A stretch of 64,000 nt of DNA from an uncultured Bacteroidales bacterium. GTDB lineage: Bacteria; Bacteroidota; Bacteroidia; Bacteroidales; F082. Below are positions 15,833-25,375 of the stretch, one piece after another. Below the pieces are notes generated by a model. That model did not search any database, was not told the DNA's origin, and saw nothing but the letters and a program-made list of their open reading frames with translations. The stretch's first letter is position 1. Each line of letters starts with the position of its first letter. Position numbers and translations under genes: made by a program. The DNA lies in the NCBI GenBank assembly GCA_947302205.1, contig CAMYVD010000006.1:1-64000 (forward strand). Direction: 5' to 3'.

Positions 15833-16651
15833 ATGACACAAGTAACTTTTGAAGAATTATTGGATGCCGGTTGTCATTTCGGTCATCTCAAGAGAAAGTG
15901 GAATCCTGCCATGGCTCCTTATATCTTCATGGAGCGCAATGGTATCCACATCATCGACCTTTACAAGACTCAGGCCAAGGTTGACGAAGCTGCCGCTGCC
16001 GTCTGCCAACTCGCCAAGTCAGGCAAGAAGATCCTCTTCGTAGCCACCAAGAAACAAGCTAAGGACGTTGTTGCTGAGCTCGTCCAGAAAGTCAATATGC
16101 CTTACGTGACCGAGCGTTGGCCCGGCGGTATGTTGACCAACTTCGCCACCATCCGCAAGGCTGTTCGTAAGATGACCAACATCGACAAGTTGATGGTCAG
16201 CGACGCTTACAAGAGCCTTTCAAAGCGTGAAAAACTCCAGATCGAGCGTGAACGTGAAAAGCTCGAGAAGAACCTCGGTTCCATCAGCGACCTGAGCCGT
16301 CTGCCTTCAGCCGTGTTCGTCGTTGACATCATGAAGGAGCACATCGCCGTCGCCGAGGCACGCAAGCTCAATATCCCGGTCTTCGCCATCGTCGATACCA
16401 ACACCAACCCGAACCTCGTCGATTTCCCGATCCCGGCCAACGACGATGCCAGCAAATCCATCGCCCTCATCGTAGGTAAGATGGTTGACGCTATCGAGGA
16501 AGGTCTCAACGAGCGCAAGCTCAACAAGGAAAACAACGTTGAGGAACCCGAAGAGGTTGCTGAAGACGCTGTAGTCGAAGCTGAAGAAGAGGAAAAGGAA
16601 GAAAAGCCACGTGCTGCCCGCCGTCCTCGTAAACCCGTCGCAAAAAAATAA
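15833..16651 (+). CDS. rpsB: 30S ribosomal protein S2
   Basis: S2 sits on the back of the small subunit near S1. The 272-residue product has the family start FEELLDAGCHFGHLKRKWNP, VNMPYVTERWPGGMLTNF and VFVVDIMKEHIAVAEA. The C-terminus (from about residue 235) is an acidic run of Glu and Val that ends in a basic RRPRKPVAKK segment, an extension common in Bacteroidota. It is followed by tsf after 19 nt. Transcription probably reads through from rplM-rpsI, because no promoter was seen in the gap. Confidence 0.98.
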   Translation: MTQVTFEELLDAGCHFGHLKRKWNPAMAPYIFMERNGIHIIDLYKTQAKVDEAAAAVCQLAKSGKKILFVATKKQAKDVVAELVQKVNMPYVTERWPGGMLTNFATIRKAVRKMTNIDKLMVSDAYKSLSKREKLQIEREREKLEKNLGSISDLSRLPSAVFVVDIMKEHIAVAEARKLNIPVFAIVDTNTNPNLVDFPIPANDDASKSIALIVGKMVDAIEEGLNERKLNKENNVEEPEEVAEDAVVEAEEEEKEEKPRAARRPRKPVAKK

Positions 16652-16670
16652 CCTTTAAAACCAGAATAAA

Positions 16671-17663
16671 ATGAATATTACCGCTTCTCAAGTCAATGAA
16701 CTGAGACAAATGACCGGCGCCGGCATGATGGACTGCAAGAAGGCCCTCGTCGAAACCGACGGTGACATCCAGGCTGCTATCGACATCCTTCGCAAGAAGG
16801 GTATGGCCAAGGCTGCCAAGCGCGCTGACCGTAACGCCAGCGAAGGCTGCGTCCTGTCAAAGGCTACCGAAGACCACAAGTACGCCGCCATCATCATGGT
16901 GAACTGCGAGACAGACTTCGTCGCCAACAACGCCGACTTCGTGAAGTTCACCAAGGACGTCCTCGACATGGCTGTTGCCAACCGTGTGAAGGATATAGAA
17001 GCCCTGAAGGCCATGAGCATCAACGGCCAGACCGTTGAGGCCCTCGTCGCCAACCAGAGCGCTGTTACCGGTGAAAAGACCGAACTTGGTGCTTTCAAAG
17101 TCCTCGAAGGTGCTTATGTGGCTAACTATAACCACCCTGGCAACCGCCTCGCCACCATCGTTGAGATGAACAAGGAATTCAACGGCATTGACGAAGTGAG
17201 CCACGAAGTGTGCATGCACGTCGCCGCCATGAACCCAATGGCCGTCAGCGAAGAATCCATCTCTCAAGAGGTGAAGGACCGCGAGCTGGCAGTCGCCATC
17301 GACAAGACCAAGGATGAACTCATCGGCAAGGAAGTTGAAAAGGCTCTCCGTAAGGCTGGTATCAACCCCAACCATGTTGACAGCGATGACCACATCGACT
17401 CCAACATCACCAAGGGTTACATCACCGCTGAGCAAGGCGCTCAGGCCCGTGAGATCAAGGCTACCGTTCCTGGTACCGTGAACCTCAACGAAGGTATGGT
17501 CCAGAACATCGCCAAGGGTCGTCTGGGCAAGTTCTTCAAGGAGAACTGCCTGCTCAACCAGGTCTCTCTGGTTGCCGATCCTAAGACCGTCGGTCAATAC
17601 ATCCAAGATGCCGATAAGGAAGCTACCGTTAAGGCTTTCTATCGCGTGAAATTGGGTGAATAA
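16671..17663 (+). CDS. tsf: Elongation factor Ts
   Basis: EF-Ts regenerates EF-Tu-GTP. The 330-residue protein has the N-terminal UBA-like segment MTGAGMMDCKKAL (residues ~15-27) and the motif NCETDFVANN (~75-84) that contacts EF-Tu. The longer core, with two subdomains as in other Bacteroidota (E. coli is 283 residues), ends in YRVKLGE. It is the last gene of the rplM operon and is followed 22 nt after its stop by a strong hairpin terminator. Confidence 0.97.
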   Translation: MNITASQVNELRQMTGAGMMDCKKALVETDGDIQAAIDILRKKGMAKAAKRADRNASEGCVLSKATEDHKYAAIIMVNCETDFVANNADFVKFTKDVLDMAVANRVKDIEALKAMSINGQTVEALVANQSAVTGEKTELGAFKVLEGAYVANYNHPGNRLATIVEMNKEFNGIDEVSHEVCMHVAAMNPMAVSEESISQEVKDRELAVAIDKTKDELIGKEVEKALRKAGINPNHVDSDDHIDSNITKGYITAEQGAQAREIKATVPGTVNLNEGMVQNIAKGRLGKFFKENCLLNQVSLVADPKTVGQYIQDADKEATVKAFYRVKLGE

Positions 17664-17685
17664 TCCATTGACGAGAATTGATGAT

Positions 17686-17717
17686 AAAAAGGCTGACCGT
17701 GAAGTCAGCCTTTTTTT
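17686..17717. terminator. Intrinsic terminator after tsf
   Basis: The stem GGCTGAC (17691-17697) / GTCAGCC (17704-17710) is extended by A/T pairs and followed by a run of seven T. The A-run on the other side makes it usable for the phosphopantetheinyl transferase gene on minus as well; its last codons overlap the hairpin. Confidence 0.88.
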
Positions 17718-18274
17718 GTTGCTATGGAATAAGCGTATCGCTTCTCTGGATTGACATGGGTCTCAACTTGCTCGTCACCTCGGAGCAAGTCGTGGAGATC
17801 GTGGGTGATCCCCGTGCCCCGTAATTTGAAAACCGCCTCTTTCTTAGTCCAGTACTCGGTGAAAGTCCTGACGGGATCGTCACTCTCTGTGATGATGCGC
17901 CGTTCTTCGTCATTCATGGTATAACGGATCAGGCTGTCGTTGGCTTCGTGGTACGATTCAATGTCCACGCCGACAGGCTCGTCGCTTACGGCTACGAGAA
18001 TGCCGTTTTTGCAATGGCTGAGGTTGAAATGGACCTCAGGATAGTCTTTCAGGAAAGGCTTGCCGTGCTCGTTTTTCGTGAAGATGAAAGGGTGGGAGAG
18101 ACCCATGGATTCCAACATTTCACGCAACATCACGTAGGATTTCAGACAGGCGAATTGGCCAAAAAGATGCTTGTAGCGCAAGGCTTCCTCACGCCGTTCA
18201 TCCGACACCAATGGAAGGAGCCGCTGGACTTCTTCCGGCGTGCATTGTTCCATATCGTCGAAAATCCTGATCAC
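17705..18274 (-). CDS. 4'-phosphopantetheinyl transferase, Sfp type
   Basis: The family moves the phosphopantetheine arm of CoA to acyl or peptidyl carrier proteins. The 189-residue product has FNLSHCKN (~residues 82-89), GVDIES (~102-107) with the Mg-binding Asp-Glu pair, and YWTKKEAVFKLRGTG (~141-155). The start is a GTG whose sequence GTGA overlaps the atpG stop, so it appears coupled to the ATP synthase operon. An ATG at 18253 is an alternative. The 3' end runs into the terminator shared with tsf. The carrier protein target is unknown; it is larger than AcpS. Confidence 0.88.
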   Translation of the reverse strand: MIRIFDDMEQCTPEEVQRLLPLVSDERREEALRYKHLFGQFACLKSYVMLREMLESMGLSHPFIFTKNEHGKPFLKDYPEVHFNLSHCKNGILVAVSDEPVGVDIESYHEANDSLIRYTMNDEERRIITESDDPVRTFTEYWTKKEAVFKLRGTGITHDLHDLLRGDEQVETHVNPEKRYAYSIATKKG

Positions 18275-19143
18275 TTGTTGAGGGCTTCGGAACCGCCGAC
18301 AATGTCGATCAGTTCGGTGGTGATCACGTTTTGGCGGGCTTTGTTGTATTGCGTCCTCAGTTCTTGCAGGAGGGTGTTGGCGTTGTCGCTGGCGATGTGC
18401 ATGGCGGTCATGCGCGCGCCGTGCTCGGCGGTGAAGGTGTCGAGCATCACCGAATAGAACTTGGTGCGGATTACCTTGGGCACCAAGGCGTTGATGAACT
18501 CCTCCTTGGAAGGCTCCACAAGGTAGTCAAACGTCATCTCCGAAGAGGCTTTGGTGGTTTCAAGCGGCAGCGCCGTCTCGTGGAGCGTCACCTGCACTCC
18601 GGCGTTTTTGTAATGGTTGTAGATCAGCACCACCTGGTCGGTAGTGGCTTCAAGGAATTGCTTGACCATATTGTCGCTGAGTTCCATGGCCAGTTGGAAG
18701 GAGAGGCTGTCGTTCAGGCCTTCGTAAATCTGGGTGACTTTGATGCCGTTTTTCTTGGCGTAATCGTTGATTTTTTTGCCGAACAGGATGACTTCCACCT
18801 GATCCTTGCCGAGTTGCTTGACGTAGCCGTCGTAGGTCCTCCTAAAGAGCTTGATGATGTTGGAGTTGTAGACCCCGCAAAGGCCGCTGCTGGAGGAGAA
18901 GGCGATCAAGGTCACCCGTTTCACCTCGCGCTTGGTGGCCAGCGGGATGCTGACTTCCTCTTCGAGTGAGCCGAGATAATTGCTCAGTGCCTCGCTGAGT
19001 TTATTGCGGTAAGGCAGGAAATTCAGCGTCATGCTTTCGGACTTCTTCAGCTTGGCGGCTGACACCATCTTCATGGCACTGGTAATCTTCCCCGTCGAGG
19101 CGACGGAGTTGATGCGGGCTCGGATTTCCTTTAAGTTTGGCAT
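18271..19143 (-). CDS. atpG: F1Fo ATP synthase subunit gamma
   Basis: The gamma subunit is the central rotor shaft. The 290-residue product has the conserved N-terminal helix MPNLKEIRARINSVASTGKI and the C-terminal helix AEHGARMTAMHIASDNA, with a Rossmann-like middle domain. It is the last atp gene of the operon, 17 nt after atpA. A heptad repeat fills that gap and extends into the atpA coding end. Its stop overlaps the GTG of the phosphopantetheinyl transferase gene. Confidence 0.97.
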   Translation of the reverse strand: MPNLKEIRARINSVASTGKITSAMKMVSAAKLKKSESMTLNFLPYRNKLSEALSNYLGSLEEEVSIPLATKREVKRVTLIAFSSSSGLCGVYNSNIIKLFRRTYDGYVKQLGKDQVEVILFGKKINDYAKKNGIKVTQIYEGLNDSLSFQLAMELSDNMVKQFLEATTDQVVLIYNHYKNAGVQVTLHETALPLETTKASSEMTFDYLVEPSKEEFINALVPKVIRTKFYSVMLDTFTAEHGARMTAMHIASDNANTLLQELRTQYNKARQNVITTELIDIVGGSEALNK

Positions 19144-19148
19144 GATGG

Positions 19149-19183
19149 AGAATACAGAAGTCAGAAGTTAGAAGCCAGAAGTT
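19149..19183 (+). repeat. Heptanucleotide tandem repeat (AGAAGTC-type) spanning the atpA stop
   Basis: Five 7-bp units AGAATAC, AGAAGTC, AGAAGTT, AGAAGCC, AGAAGTT lie across the atpA-atpG junction. The atpA stop codon (19161-19163) is inside the array, so the last residues of the alpha subunit are encoded by repeat units. Confidence 0.8.
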
Positions 19184-20735
19184 GGGCTTCTTCTTTCAAA
19201 GTGTTTTTGATTTCATCGTTGACAACCCCTTGTCTCAGTTGCTCCAGGATATCTTTATGCTTGACTTCAAGGAGGTTGAGGAATTGCTTTTCAAACTCGT
19301 GAACCTTGTCGGTCGGCACTTTGCTCAGCAGTCCGTTGGTACCGCAGAAGATGATGGCGATCTGCTTTTCCACGGGCATGGGGCTGTATTGAGGCTGTTT
19401 GAGCAGCTCCACGTTCTTGTGGCCCTTGTCGAGGATGGCCAAGGTGGCGGCATCGAGCTCGGCGCCGAAGCGTGAGAAGGCCTCCATCTCGCGGAACTGG
19501 GCTTGGTCGAGTTTCAAGGTACCGGCGATCTTCTTCATGGACTTGATCTGGGCGTTACCGCCGACACGCGACACGGAGATACCCACGTTGATGGCGGGGC
19601 GGATACCGGCGTTGAAGAGGCTCGACTCCAGGAAGATCTGTCCGTCGGTGATGGAGATCACGTTGGTGGGGATGTAGGCGGATACGTCACCCGCTTGGGT
19701 TTCGATGATGGGCAGTGCCGTCATGGAACCGCCGCCCTTCACGATGTCTTTCATCGAGTCGGGGAGGTCGTTCATCTGGCGTGCCACGTCGTCGTTCTTG
19801 ATGATCTTGGCGGCGCGTTCAAGCAGGCGGCTGTGAAGGTAGAAGATGTCGCCGGGGTAGGCCTCACGTCCCGGGGGACGGCGGAGGATGAGCGACACTT
19901 CGCGGTAGGCCACAGCCTGCTTCGACAGGTCATCGTAGATGACCAGGGCATGACGGCCTGAATCGCGGAAATACTCGGCGATGGCGGCGCCAGCGTAGGG
20001 GGCGTAGAACTGCATGGCGGCGGGATCGGAGGCGGGTGCCGACACCACGATGGTGTAGTCCATGGCGCCTTGGTCCTGCAATATCTTCACCAAGTTGGCC
20101 ACGGTGGAGCCTTTCTGGCCTATGGCCACATAGATGCAGTACACCGGGTTGCCGTTCTTGAAGCTCTCCTTCTGGTTGATGATGGTATCGATGGCGATGG
20201 CGGTCTTGCCTGTCTGGCGGTCGCCGATGATGAGCTCACGCTGGCCGCGGCCGATGGGGATCATGGCGTCGATGGCCTTGATGCCGGTCTGCAACGGCTC
20301 GTTGACGGGCTGACGGAAGATGACGCCCGGGGCCTTGCGCTCCAACGGCATCTCGTAAATCTGGCCTTGGATGGGGCCCTTCCCGTCGATGGGCATGCCC
20401 AAGATGTTGACCACACGGCCCAACATGCCTTCACCGGCCAACACCGAGGCGATGCGCTGGGTGCGCCTCACCGTCTCGCCTTCCTTGATGCCCTCGGTGG
20501 GACCGAGCAGCACCACGCCGACGTTGTCTTCCTCGAGGTTGAGCACCACGCCCATGGTGCCGTTCTCAAATTGCACCAGCTCGTTCGACTGCACGCGGTC
20601 CAAGCCGTAGACGTGCGCCACGCCGTCACTCACCTGAAGCACCTTTCCGATCTCCTCAAACTGAGCTCGGTTGTTCAGGTTTTGAAGCTGCATCTGAAGG
20701 ATGCTCGATATTTCGCTTGCTTTGATATCGCTCAT
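19161..20735 (-). CDS. atpA: F1Fo ATP synthase subunit alpha
   Basis: The alpha subunit carries the non-catalytic nucleotide sites. The 524-residue protein has Walker A GDRQTGKT (171-178), [16 protein letters not shown] with the Walker B region (~263-278), and the alpha/beta signature [14 protein letters not shown] (~364-377). The last six or so residues (LLASNF) are encoded by a heptanucleotide repeat. The start overlaps the atpH stop by 4 nt. It lies in the order atpD-C-x-B-E-F-H-A-G. Confidence 0.98.
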   Translation of the reverse strand: MSDIKASEISSILQMQLQNLNNRAQFEEIGKVLQVSDGVAHVYGLDRVQSNELVQFENGTMGVVLNLEEDNVGVVLLGPTEGIKEGETVRRTQRIASVLAGEGMLGRVVNILGMPIDGKGPIQGQIYEMPLERKAPGVIFRQPVNEPLQTGIKAIDAMIPIGRGQRELIIGDRQTGKTAIAIDTIINQKESFKNGNPVYCIYVAIGQKGSTVANLVKILQDQGAMDYTIVVSAPASDPAAMQFYAPYAGAAIAEYFRDSGRHALVIYDDLSKQAVAYREVSLILRRPPGREAYPGDIFYLHSRLLERAAKIIKNDDVARQMNDLPDSMKDIVKGGGSMTALPIIETQAGDVSAYIPTNVISITDGQIFLESSLFNAGIRPAINVGISVSRVGGNAQIKSMKKIAGTLKLDQAQFREMEAFSRFGAELDAATLAILDKGHKNVELLKQPQYSPMPVEKQIAIIFCGTNGLLSKVPTDKVHEFEKQFLNLLEVKHKDILEQLRQGVVNDEIKNTLKEEAQLLASNF

Positions 20736-21271
20736 AATTGCAATTCTTTTTTCAATTTGTTCAGTTGTCCGGCGATGCTGGCATCCATCCGGTTGTGCTC
20801 GATGTCAAGGGTGAAACCGCCGATGAGCTCAGGATTGATGCGCACATGCATCTCCACCTGCCGTTTGAACGTCTGTTCCACAAACTCACGAATCCTTTCA
20901 AGGGCGTTGTTGCTGAGTTCAGTGGCTGTGGTGACGTCGGCCCGAAGCAGGTTTTTCTCTTGGCGGTACATCTCCTGATACTTGAGTGCGATGATGAAGA
21001 TCTTGTTCTCGCGTTTTTTCTCCGTCAGGAACTCGAAGAAACGGATCAGACAGGGGTGGACAGGCTCGCCGATGGCGGTCTGGAGCAGCTCGATCTTCTT
21101 GGCGCTTTCCACCATGGGGTTGGAGAGCACCTCGTTGAACGGGTTGATGGCCTGGCTGTAGCTGGCGGTCAGCTTGGCCAGGTTGCCATATACCACTGCC
21201 TCGCAATGCTGTTCGTTGGCATAGCTCAGCAGGGCTCTTGCGTATCTCACCGATATCTTTCCGTTATCCAT
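20732..21271 (-). CDS. atpH: F1Fo ATP synthase subunit delta
   Basis: Delta links the peripheral stalk to the top of F1. The 179-residue product begins [18 protein letters not shown], as in the OSCP/delta family, and has the conserved C-terminal segment [22 protein letters not shown]. It sits between atpF (3 nt upstream) and atpA (4-nt overlap). Length matches the family. Confidence 0.94.
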   Translation of the reverse strand: MDNGKISVRYARALLSYANEQHCEAVVYGNLAKLTASYSQAINPFNEVLSNPMVESAKKIELLQTAIGEPVHPCLIRFFEFLTEKKRENKIFIIALKYQEMYRQEKNLLRADVTTATELSNNALERIREFVEQTFKRQVEMHVRINPELIGGFTLDIEHNRMDASIAGQLNKLKKELQL

Positions 21272-21274
21272 GTC

Positions 21275-21778
21275 TTAGGCTTCGATGCTGGGTTTGTTGT
21301 CTTTCAGGAGTTCCTCGATGTAGCGGCTCTGGGCGTCCTTGTCGCTGAGTTCGCGTTGCAGCAGTTTCTCAGCGATATCGACGGAGAGGGTGATGGCCTC
21401 GGCCTTGATCTTGTTCATGGCCTCGGTCTGTTCCTTCTCGATCTTCATGCGGGCCTCGGCCACAATCTTCTCGGCTTCGGCACGGGCTTCGTTGCGGGCT
21501 TCCTCGATGAGCTGCTTCTTCAGTTCCTGACTCTCGTTCATGATGCGGATCTGCTCGGCGTGCGACTCGGCGATGGCCTTTTCCTTGGCGGCTTCAATGC
21601 CCGCTAGGGCGTCGTGGGCCTCCTGAGCCTCCTTCAACGAGTCGCTGATGTGCTGGTTGCGTTTCTCGACCGACCCCATGATCATGGGCCAGCCTACCTT
21701 CGCCAGAATCAACAGGACGATGAGGAAGCCAATCAGCATCCAAAACATCAAACCGCTTTCAGGAAGAAATAGTTCCAT
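21275..21778 (-). CDS. atpF: F1Fo ATP synthase subunit b
   Basis: Subunit b forms the peripheral stalk. The 167-residue protein has one N-terminal membrane helix (residues ~11-30) and then a long, highly charged Glu/Ala/Lys-rich helix suited to dimer formation. It lies 8 nt after atpE and 3 nt before atpH. A single b gene is present, as in non-photosynthetic bacteria. Confidence 0.95.
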   Translation of the reverse strand: MELFLPESGLMFWMLIGFLIVLLILAKVGWPMIMGSVEKRNQHISDSLKEAQEAHDALAGIEAAKEKAIAESHAEQIRIMNESQELKKQLIEEARNEARAEAEKIVAEARMKIEKEQTEAMNKIKAEAITLSVDIAEKLLQRELSDKDAQSRYIEELLKDNKPSIEA

Positions 21779-21786
21779 CGGTCGGA

Positions 21787-22041
21787 TTATTTAACAACGG
21801 CAAGGATACACACGACGACGGCGAACAGGGTAGCGCCTTCGACGAGAGCGCCAGCGATGATCATGCTGGAACGCACGTTGCCGGCAGCTTCGGGCTGGCG
21901 GGCGATGGCTTCCATGGCCGATTTACCAATGCCTCCAATACCCCAAGCGGCTCCGATAACGGCGATGGCAGCAGCGATGGCGGCGATACCTGGCACGTAT
22001 GCGCCGATTTCAAGTAAGGTTGTTAAGATGACGTTTAACAT
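21787..22041 (-). CDS. atpE: F1Fo ATP synthase subunit c
   Basis: The c subunit forms the ion-driven rotor ring. The 84-residue hairpin has two membrane helices joined by the loop ARQPEA (47-52) and carries the ion-binding Glu68 in LVEGATLF. The Gln in helix 1 and the Ser-Thr pair after the Glu that mark sodium-type rings are absent (Ile or Gly/Ala instead), so proton coupling is the more likely reading. The helix-1 sequence is glycine-rich. It is 3 nt after atpB. Confidence 0.96.
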   Translation of the reverse strand: MLNVILTTLLEIGAYVPGIAAIAAAIAVIGAAWGIGGIGKSAMEAIARQPEAAGNVRSSMIIAGALVEGATLFAVVVCILAVVK

Positions 22042-22044
22042 AGC

Positions 22045-23148
22045 TTATGAATTTAAGGTTTTAATATTTAATGATTGATCTTTTTCTTCTTCAGGTTCCT
22101 CCTGGGCCATGCCGATGAAGATGGAGCTCAGCATCGTGAACACGTAGGCTTGGATGTAGGCCACCAAGCATTCCAAAGCAGTCATGAATACCATCATGAA
22201 GATGGAGATGACCGAAGTGGCGGCACCCATGCCCGCGCCGTACATGCCTCCGATGATGAAAATCAGGGCCATGAGCACCATGATGATGATGTGGCCAGCC
22301 AAGATGTTGGCGAACAGACGGATCATCAAGGCGAAGGGCTTGGTGAGGGTGGAGATGAGCTCTATGATGGGCATCAGGGGGATGGGGAACTTCAGGAACA
22401 TGGGCACGTCAGGCCAGAGGATGTCCTTCCAGTAATGACGGTTGCCGAAGATGTTGACCGCCACGTAGGTGCAGAGCGCCAACACCAAGGTGATTGAAAG
22501 GTTGCCCGTGACGTTGGCACCGAACGGGAAGAAGGGAATCAGCCCGAAGAGGTTGCAGAAGAAGATGAAGAAGAACACCGTCAGCAGGTACGGCGCGAAC
22601 TTCGGCACCTTGCTCTTCGGGATGGAAGGGCTGATGATGCCGTCAAGCACCATGTAGGTGAGCCATTCCACCAGGCCTTGGTATTTGGTGGGGGTGCCCA
22701 TCGGGTCTTTCTTGTATTTCCGGGACGCAGGCAGGAAGAAAGCCAGCATGAAGCCGCACACCAGGAAGATGCCGAAGGCGTTTCTGGTGAACGACAGGTC
22801 AAAGGGCCGCTTGATCTCGCCTTGTGCGTTGACTTCCACCAGTTTTCCCGGGTATTTCGGGTCGGTCATCGGGGCGATGTAGAAGCCCTGATAGGTCTCG
22901 CCTTTCTTGAGCTCGCACACGTGTTTCGAGGAGAATGCATGCCATCCCGTCTCCTTGCTGTGGACGATGACGGGCAGCCACACGCACACAGGCTCGCCTT
23001 TGATCTCGGTGAGGTGGAAGCAGTAGCCGTCGCTGGTGTGGCCGAAGATGAACGACTTCACGTCGAGCGACTCTTGCTCCTCGGCTTTCAGGCCGACCGA
23101 AAGCATCAGCATCAACAAAAGGATGATATGTTTGAGTGCTGTTCTCAT
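22045..23148 (-). CDS. atpB: F1Fo ATP synthase subunit a with exported N-terminal extension
   Basis: Subunit a provides the ion half-channels. The 367-residue protein is about 100 residues longer than E. coli AtpB. The extra part is an N-terminal signal-like helix (residues 1-22) followed by a soluble segment to about 120 that should lie in the periplasm. The membrane core contains the essential Arg277 in KPFALMIRLFANILAGH and ends in an acidic tail EEPEEEKDQ. The start overlaps the 127-residue membrane protein gene by 4 nt. The long N-terminus is typical of Bacteroidota AtpB. Confidence 0.96.
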   Translation of the reverse strand: MRTALKHIILLLMLMLSVGLKAEEQESLDVKSFIFGHTSDGYCFHLTEIKGEPVCVWLPVIVHSKETGWHAFSSKHVCELKKGETYQGFYIAPMTDPKYPGKLVEVNAQGEIKRPFDLSFTRNAFGIFLVCGFMLAFFLPASRKYKKDPMGTPTKYQGLVEWLTYMVLDGIISPSIPKSKVPKFAPYLLTVFFFIFFCNLFGLIPFFPFGANVTGNLSITLVLALCTYVAVNIFGNRHYWKDILWPDVPMFLKFPIPLMPIIELISTLTKPFALMIRLFANILAGHIIIMVLMALIFIIGGMYGAGMGAATSVISIFMMVFMTALECLVAYIQAYVFTMLSSIFIGMAQEEPEEEKDQSLNIKTLNS

Positions 23149-23528
23149 TGGGCGTGACGTTTCAGATAATCCGTGAAACTATAAGTCTCCACAATCAAAC
23201 CGAGCAGGTAGGTGATGGCGGTGATCAGCACAAAGGCCCTGGCGCCTTGCTCCACGAAGAGGACGTAAAGCACCAGCATGAGGATGGTGAGTGCCATCTT
23301 GATGCCTTTGTAAATATACAGCCAAGCCATCTTGCTGACTTGCTTGTCAAGGTTTTTCTGCATCAGCGGGCAGTAGAGCGCCCCTAAGACCATATAGAGG
23401 TTCGGTGCCATCACCATCCAGTTGTTCCACCACTCCTTTTGGCTGAAGAAGCACAGCAGCACGCCCACCATCACCACGTCGATGATGAGGAACAAGGCTA
23501 AGTATTTGGTGGTTACATTCTTTTTCAT
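23145..23528 (-). CDS. Small membrane protein in the atp operon (AtpI-like position)
   Basis: This 127-residue protein has four predicted membrane segments (about residues 8-27, 38-56, 70-92 and 98-118) with short charged connections. I do not recognise a clear sequence motif. It lies between atpC and atpB, with 4-nt overlaps on both sides, the place where AtpI/AtpZ-type assembly factors are encoded in other operons. A role in c-ring assembly or ion supply is inferred from that position only. Confidence 0.75.
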   Translation of the reverse strand: MKKNVTTKYLALFLIIDVVMVGVLLCFFSQKEWWNNWMVMAPNLYMVLGALYCPLMQKNLDKQVSKMAWLYIYKGIKMALTILMLVLYVLFVEQGARAFVLITAITYLLGLIVETYSFTDYLKRHAQ

Positions 23529-23764
23529 AGTTCCGCGCAGATGATGATTTCATTCTGATGTTGCTCGCAGAAGCCGCCTTCGATGACGAATTCCCGCTGA
23601 TTATGGTCGTTGTCGATGATAACCACCTTGCCTTTTTCGAGGATGGCCACGATGGCGGCATGATGCTCCAGCATGGTAAAAGGCCCCTGTAGACTGGGAA
23701 CGGTTACCGACTGGGCTTCACCTTGATAAAGGCTCTTTTCCGGTGTGATGATCGAAACTTTCAT
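23525..23764 (-). CDS. atpC: F1Fo ATP synthase subunit epsilon, short form
   Basis: Epsilon couples gamma to the c-ring. This 79-residue product has the start MKVSIITPEKSLYQGEAQSV and the beta-sandwich domain (FTMLEHHAAIVAIL). It stops where that domain ends. The C-terminal helical hairpin found in the ~139-residue E. coli protein, which inhibits ATP hydrolysis, is missing. No remnant of it was seen downstream, because the next start overlaps the stop. It follows atpD directly with no spacer. Confidence 0.93.
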   Translation of the reverse strand: MKVSIITPEKSLYQGEAQSVTVPSLQGPFTMLEHHAAIVAILEKGKVVIIDNDHNQREFVIEGGFCEQHQNEIIICAEL

Positions 23765-25357
<1,593 letters not shown>

Positions 25358-25375
25358 TTCATATTTCCCGATCAA

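Noticed and set aside
21787-22041. Sodium-type c-ring
   Set aside because: The Gln in helix 1 and the Ser-Thr after the key Glu, which mark sodium binding, are absent.
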